Shown here: piece after piece, positions 58,096 through 64,000 of the stretch
How positions within the stretch are numbered: the first letter of the stretch is position 1
Layout of the letters: every line of letters starts with the position of its first letter
Source of the DNA: Aristolochia californica
Lineage: Eukaryota; Streptophyta; Magnoliopsida; Piperales; Aristolochiaceae
Length of the DNA: 64,000 nucleotides
NCBI GenBank assembly: GCA_029961685.1
Contig: JARWKL010000010.1
Coordinates: 26,572,067-26,636,066, forward strand
Direction: 5' to 3'
Translations under genes and position numbers: made by a program
The notes under the pieces: generated by a model
Databases searched by the model: none
The model's input: only the letters and a program-made list of their open reading frames with translations
What the model was told of the DNA's origin: nothing

Positions 58096-60969
58096 TCAAC
58101 ACTGAGGAAGATCGGACGGTGGAGGCAGCAATTTCTGGTTAGGCAAATCTCCATCCAACACTATCCACGCAATCTTCAAACCCCAGCTTAGGTGGACCTC
58201 GAAGTGGCAATGCATGAACCACACACCTACCACATCAGCAAAAATATTAGGTGACAAGCTGAGTAGGCTCGTATTAATATTGACAACAATGACTCACCTG
58301 GGTTATCTGCAACAAAACGGATTGCAACCCAACCTCCTGATGGTACAGCCACAGTGTTTCTCTCCACCGGGTCAACCAGATTGAATTTCGAAGGGTCCTT
58401 CTTTTTGTTGAAGTTTCCGAATCCTTGACCCACTACGAAGAAGTTATAGCCATGGAGATGCAGAGGATGACTCTCTGCCCCGAGAATGCTCGTCCCCTGC
58501 ATCACCAACTCCACGCTCGTGTTGAACGGAAGCACCACTACCTTGGTTCCGTTGCTCACGAAGGTGTTGTTCGGCGGAGTCCCCGTGTAATTGAATGGGA
58601 AGGGAGGGAAGGGAGGGAAATCCGTCCCGTATACCCCTTTAGATTGGCCAAAGAAGTGAGCCTGCAGCAGGGCTTTGGTTGGCAAAATGAAGGAGACATT
58701 ATTCACCGAGGCAGAAAACTTGGTTCCGTTGGGGCCCTGGCACGTCTGGTTCCTGGGGCAGGGGTTTGCGCCTAAACCAACCGTGAAGAAGAAATTCTTA
58801 TCGACGCTCCGAGGAACATTAGCTGGGAACTGTGCGTTCGCCAAGCTACGAAGCCTGTTACTGAAGTTGGCAGCAAAGGCAGTATCATTAAGCGCTGGAA
58901 GTTTTGGTTTGAACAGAGGAAGTTTGGAGGTAGAGACATTGGAAGAAGAAGAAGAAGAAGAGGATGTACTGGGATTTTTATATTGGAGAATTCCGGCGGT
59001 GGTGGTGTTGTCAAAGGTGCCTTGGCCTGTCAGATAAGGTCTTGAGGCCATAAGAAAGTTAGCATTAGGGTAACTGGGTTTCGTGTGAAGCAGGACATTG
59101 GCGGTTTGGCCGGGTGTAATAAGAAGCGTGGTGGTGTTGAAGGGCTTCACATAAACAGCATCGGCTTCCACCACTGTTAGGGTGTGATTGGCAATACTGA
59201 AGAAGAGATCATCGTTGAGTGCAGCATTGATCAGTCGGAGGAGGTACGTCTTACCAGGCTTCACCTTCAGCTTGTACGTATCTCCACGCACCAACCAAAA
59301 ACATTGATAAAAGTTTAGTATCAGGAACGAGCAGGAAATCAAAATACTATCATTGACATCATTGTTCCTCTGTAAAGACGCCAGCAATTACAATTCTATT
59401 AATGGCCGACAATCAGTTATAGATGCAGAGAACTTTTTAACTATTTGAATCACTTATTATACCTTGAGATGAACAGTTATAGAGAGGCCCCGGAAGGCCG
59501 TTGATGGTGAATGTATCAGAGATATTGGGAGCCGCCCCAGTCTGAAGAGATTGGTTGATCACAGCCTCTGTGTCCGCCTTCCACCACTCACCTGTAAGCA
59601 ATTCATATTCCTACTTATCTTTCAGTTCAACACTTAAAAGACCAGGAATTAGAAACCATTTGCTTTTCTTTCTTCTTACCAAAAAGAATAGGAACCTCTT
59701 TGTATGGTTTGAGAAATGGGTAAGAAACATTTTTCTTGGGAAAGATAATGAGAGGACCATAGAGGGTTGCTCTCAGCCATGAGATGTGGGCATGCCAGAA
59801 GAGAGTGCCTCTCTGTCCAATGATTGTGAAGTTATAAATGTAAGTTTTGCCGGTCTGTATGGGGCACTGGGTAATGTAAGCCGGACCATCCGCCCATCCA
59901 CTGCGCAGCTGTCGAATGCCATGCCTGTTTCCATTGAAATCATTCGTTATTGACTCAAATTGCTTTCTATTCAAACTACTTTTCCAGAGAAAATGATGTC
60001 ATAATATTATTTTTGTCTCCTAGGTGCCATCATCCGTTGAAGTCCAAGCACGAAAAGATACTGCTAATTGAGTTGGCCTTCACGCGATGTCCTCACCATG
60101 ATTTATTACAAAGAAGGCAATTACGCTAGTTATTCCTATCAACTAGTGGAAACGGATGGACCGGAGTAGTGATTTGTAGATAAATTAAGCTAAACATGAA
60201 AGTAAGTTACAAAATTGTCCATGAGTAGAGCTACAAAAGAGGGGAGCGTATTAAAAGAAAAAAAAATACACATGAATTAGTAAGTACCAAGACCTAAAAT
60301 ACTAGTCCCACATAGATCAGTGAATATAAAGATCTTAGGTTTATTAGTTAGAAAAAAGACTTACTAAATTGGCTAGCCATTTTGAGATGGACCTTGAACT
60401 CAACTTCACAAATGCTAGCCTTGTACTTGTTGTGTGTGACTGTGATTATGTCTTTAAAGCAACTTTTTTAGTATAGCATGTGCATTATATATGAATCATG
60501 TAAAAGTATATATATATTACTATTTTACTTGTGGCTCAACCTATTTCAAAATATCAGAAACTAAAAAGTTGTTTCTTCTACATGAAGGAGTCTTAATGGA
60601 AACCTTCCTTACCAATGTATGGTCACATTGTTGGCAACATGATTCGTAACCTTAACCACAACCCTGTCACCTTCTCTGGCAAAAATTCTAGGCCCTGGGA
60701 ACTGCCCATTAACCGTTACAATGCTCTTCGTCTTGCACAGTCGAGTCACATTATGCAAACGAATCTGCAACACAAGACCGAAGAAAACGATCAGCAGTAA
60801 AGCATGCAACTCGATTCAATTGGAAGAGATTACAGCCCACACCGCGTACATGAAAGTTGTAGTGTCTGGTGTGCTGGGCGAGGGAGAGCTCCGGCAAGAT
60901 TAACAAAACAGTAGCTGCAAAAAACAGAATCACCATCGTAACTGTTGATGGAAGAAAACAGCCACCCAT
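58096..60969 (-). CDS. LAC17-like: Laccase 2 (LAC17-type multicopper oxidase), six exons
   Basis: This is a tandem paralogue of laccase 1 with the same role. Exons on the - strand are 60969-60850, 60764-60613, 59924-59680, 59591-59463, 59281-58298 and 58226-58096. All introns are GT-AG; the intron 4 acceptor is the less common GGAG. The CDS is again 1761 nt and 586 residues. Exons 2, 3, 4 and 6 have exactly the lengths of those in laccase 1, and all phases match. The signal peptide covers about 1-31. Copper ligands are HWHG (90-93), HAH (135-137), HPLHLHG (487-493) and HCHFEVH (549-555), with Leu560 axial. Eight consecutive serines (322-329), absent from laccase 1, come from a (GAA)n tract on the + strand. 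Intron 2 (688 bp) is the largest. The gene looks intact. Confidence 0.95.
59212..59232 (-). promoter_or_regulatory. miR397-like pairing site in laccase 2 mRNA
   Basis: The + strand reads TCGTTGAGTGCAGCATTGAT plus C. Against miR397 there is a mismatch at position 3, a G:U at 15 and a mismatch at 21; positions 4-14 pair fully. It lies in the same INAALN codons as in laccase 1 and pairs better at the miRNA 5' end. Confidence 0.7.
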
Positions 60970-61044
60970 CTTTCCCAGCTTGGCCTTTTGTACCTCTTGC
61001 AGGAAAAATGGATAAATGGGAATGGTGAATTCATCTCCGTGATC

Positions 61045-61055
61045 GTTTATATAGG
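61045..61055 (-). promoter_or_regulatory. TATA box of laccase 2
   Basis: The reverse strand reads CCTATATAAAC, 76-86 bp upstream of the ATG, the same core as in laccase 1. Confidence 0.65.
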
Positions 61056-62589
61056 CATTGACGAGCGTATTTAGCTGATTAGGTGACGATATTGTTAACA
61101 GGTAAAGGGCTTTTCATGGGTCCATTGGTTGATGCAGTCACTTGAATCGTGGGTTATGTTTTACTTTAGAGTGCTGGTTAAGTGAATATAATCGTATTAG
61201 ACACTCCCATGGCTTTGCTTGCGCACAAGAGCACAAAAATTTCTAAGAACAACTAGTCCCACTTGGTTTTTTTCAAGGTCAACGGCTGAAAAATAACTCA
61301 ATATATTCCACGGAAAACCTCATAAAAAATAAAGTGGATGGGACTAATAGCTAGAAAGTAGCAGAGAAAGACAAGCACGATCTTTGACTAATAAACATTT
61401 TTCCTCATAACGATGTTTAGTGATAATTAGGATTACCAACCCTAGCTCATGCCCCGAAAAAAGAAAAAAGAAAAACGAAAATCCATACCCAGATAAGGCT
61501 TGTCTGTGACGAGGGACTTGCCAGGCAAACATCGTATAATCGGTCGGCGATATTCATACAGATTTCAATGAGAAAATCATTAACATACGCATCAATGGAG
61601 GTATTTTCCTGGTAAGAAATCACAGTCCTAAGTTAGGTGGAGAATCACACACATTGACCAGGGAAAGCGCCTTTTTGAGGCAAGTTTTTCCATCCTGAAA
61701 TCGGAATTCCATGAGCTTAGGATAGGATGCCAAGGGTCCCTTTTTTTTTTTTTTTCTGAATTGAGGCCTGAAGGAGGTTTTCCATTGGTGACATCGCAGT
61801 ACGTAAACAAGCTTCACCATTATGAAAGAACGCAACATATGTCGTAGCTTAGGAAATCCGATTGCAAAAAACCACTCGCTTCCAAGCCAATTATACTGAT
61901 GTTAGATGCGATACCTACATATGATGTTAAAAAATGTGTACCATGATAGGGACATGAGTACTCCCAATATTTGCCATATTGTGAATATTCTAATATATTT
62001 TCCAACTAAAAATCAAATATTTAGGAGTTAAGCCAGGTCAGGAGCTCTTTCTTTTCAAGTTGTATACTTTGGATCAAGTAACGAATTTGTGTATCCAAAT
62101 GTGTAGCACTGTAGTCGACATAACAATCCATGAACCCATGAAGCTCACGTAGCATTGTCTTGGTAAGCATGGTATCTAGGTGGGAGACCAGATTCCCTAT
62201 GTCCGAATCTAGTTTGTCTCAATTTTCTACTTCATTTCCCACATTAAGTTGTTTAATTTATTGAAGTCATCTTTTTACTCTATAGTGGGCAAATTCAATT
62301 CTCTCGGTACTAAAGGATAAGCCATGCAGTTTACCCAACTTTTCTTTTCTTCTTTTCTTTTCAAGTGTACTTACGGCTAAGGTTTATGATGATCCTCACT
62401 CGGATCTATAGTCGCAATGTGCTTGAAGAAAAAAAAAATTCAAGTTTGGCCAACCCTTTCCTCACGTAATTTGATAAGAGAATTTTTCATATTCTAAAAC
62501 TTATAATCTCTAAGGGTTGAAATTAAGGCTGAAGTACTTTAATGTATAGCTGTGTTCCTTGACCATCAAAACTTTTCATAGCTGACTAT
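61056..62589. other. Upstream of laccase 2, no other gene
   Basis: A CCAAT-containing word (reverse CAACCAATGG near 61125) lies in the presumed promoter. A T run of 18-19 occurs near 61740. No coding signal is seen in the rest. Confidence 0.4.
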
Positions 62590-62715
62590 TTGGGGTAGCA
62601 TCGAGTCGAGCCGAGCTCGAACTTGCATATATTCGAGATGGGTTTGATTTAAATATTTCGAATTTGAACTCAAACCAAGCCCAACCTCAAAAATTGAGTC
62701 GGGGCCACTTTGTTG
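62590..62715. repeat. CGAGCTCGAGC-rich repeat, second copy
   Basis: It starts GGGTAGCATCGAGTCGAGCC and continues with CGAGCTCGAAC and TTTAAATATTTCGAATTTGA. It mirrors 490-668 in reverse orientation. It is probably the end of a small dispersed transposon. Confidence 0.4.
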
Positions 62716-64000
62716 TATCCCTTGTTGTGGCAAATAGATAACTCCCTTGTTGTAATCCTTCTTCTTTACTTTCATAGAGTCCTCCCTGCTAATGTAATAC
62801 CACAAATATACAACAAATTAAATAGAAGACATTATTTGGTGATTCTAGTGAAAATTAGAAAATACATGATGCTATTGAAGAACTCATGGGTTATGCTAAC
62901 TCTATGGGCATTTAGATGTGTTTAACAAGAACTAAGTAAAGAAAAAGACAATAAACAATTTAAGTAGGAGTACTAATTGCTAATGAGGAATGAGTTTGGT
63001 CATTCATGCCGATGACAAGGTTGAAAATCTAAACTGATCACTTGCTTGTGAGGACAAATTGGTTGGGTAATGTCAAGTTAATTCAAATTTAGTAACCAAA
63101 AAAATTGACCCAAGTTCAGCCAAAATCAATCACCTCCCTAGGTTAATGTTCAAGTCATTTTTATAACATCAATATTAAGCATAGTTATAAAACCTAGACA
63201 AGAGGAGGCGATTGAACTAGATTCAATGGAATCCAGTCCCCTCTTCGGGTTAGAAGAGAAAATCAGGGAAGAACAGAAACCCGACTGACCTGATTGGATT
63301 CCCAGCTTAATAGATGTTGCTCACTCCCATGCACACTAGTAGGGAGGGATGTTTGGTCACCCTTTGCCTTTCTATTTCATCAATGACGGGTAGGAGTCTC
63401 TACCCTCCCAGCCATGATGACTAAGAGAGCATAACTCATCTTTATTGGCACCAAATAAGGAGAGGAGAGGGTTGCTGGCTCCCTCCCCCTCTCGGTCTCT
63501 TAGTAATAGATCTATGATGAAGAGAAGAAGAGGGGGAAGATGGAGAAGAGAGGCCCTTGGTGCGAGTAGATTCTGAACTAGTGAATAAAATAAAGCTCAA
63601 AAGGATAAATGGAAGATAGAATCTTGAATTGGAAAAGAAAGAACAACATAGCCAATTGGAGAAAGGCCTTGCCTTCTATGCATAATTTTTTTCAAAATTG
63701 TAAGTTACTCCCACCTTATACAAAAGTCCCCAACAATATGAAACTTACACAAGTAAGCCCTTGTGTCTACCAATTTGACATAAACTAACTTCAAGTAAAC
63801 GAGTTATCGAATCAAATAAAACTAGAACAAGTTTAAATAATTTTATTTGCATCGACCCTTTCAAAGAATCTCGTCCTCAAGAGTTGTCGAATCTCAAAAG
63901 GTAAAACTGCGAAGGGGTTCTAATTTTATTTAGTAAAAACCTTCAGCTCGGTTACTTAAACAAGCTTGAACCACTGCTCGAACTGGATTCAAAAGAGCCA
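62716..64000. other. Gene-free end of the window
   Basis: No open frame with a domain is present. A phrase near 63865-63885 (reverse CTCTTGAGGACGAGATTCT) resembles the end of a Ty3/gypsy pol frame on the - strand, with pyrimidine-rich LTR-like DNA further on. This is too weak to call an element. Confidence 0.35.

Noticed and set aside
62130..62190. Weak resemblance to the 3' part of 5S rRNA (GGTATCTAGGTGGGAGACC)
   Set aside because: Only about 20 bases match loosely, and there is no internal promoter or full-length gene.

Overview
This window looks like a nuclear segment of a repeat-rich flowering-plant genome. It holds Ty3/gypsy (Athila and Reina-like chromovirus) and Ty1/copia retrotransposons, short TRIM-type LTR elements, a nuclear tRNA-Ala(UGC) gene and two intron-containing laccase genes of the LAC17 type carrying a miR397-like pairing site. 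Nothing in it is bacterial or organellar. The species cannot be fixed from the sequence.

Layout. (1) 0.66-15.7 kb: the 3' half of a Tnt1/Tork-like Copia element on the + strand. It was broken by three later insertions: a 448-bp solo Reina-like LTR in RNase H (1551-1998), a complete 10.5-kb Athila element (2417-12941, target duplication AAGTG), and a non-autonomous LTR element on the - strand (13054-15515) inside the Copia 3' LTR. (2) 16.8-21.9 kb: an internally deleted chromovirus on the - strand (17896-21876). Its 3' end lies head-on against an older + strand fragment of the same family, giving a palindrome with arms of about 1.1 kb. A further solo LTR sits inside it (19515-20365, duplication CGCCG). 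(3) 21.9-41.2 kb: a deep nest. Copia G contains Copia E, which contains Copia D, which contains Reina-like A, which contains a TRIM, which contains Reina-like B. Reina-like C interrupts the 3' LTR of Copia E. (4) 42-44.7 kb: a scrambled - strand chromovirus with a 38-bp minisatellite. (5) 44.8-46.6 kb: adjacent fragments of unrelated host genes, all on the - strand (cinnamoyl-CoA-reductase-like, DDT-domain, an unrecognised protein, PPR). (6) 47.3-53.5 kb: Copia gag/protease and LTR remnants, and a complete 308-bp TRIM (duplication ATTAG). (7) 53.8-61.1 kb: the only intact protein genes, two tandem - strand laccases with a tRNA-Ala(UGC) gene between them. (8) 61-64 kb: gene-free DNA.

Biology. 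The laccases are predicted secreted four-copper oxidases. Both encode 586 residues from six exons with matching phases. LAC17-type enzymes polymerise monolignols in secondary walls and are repressed by miR397. Every retrotransposon ORF is disrupted. I found no clearly new defence or metabolic system. The most unusual signal is that the Reina-like elements appear to encode the start of Gag inside the LTR and to translate through the primer-binding site. Other notable features are the LTR palindrome, which could make hairpin RNA, and the cluster of captured gene fragments.
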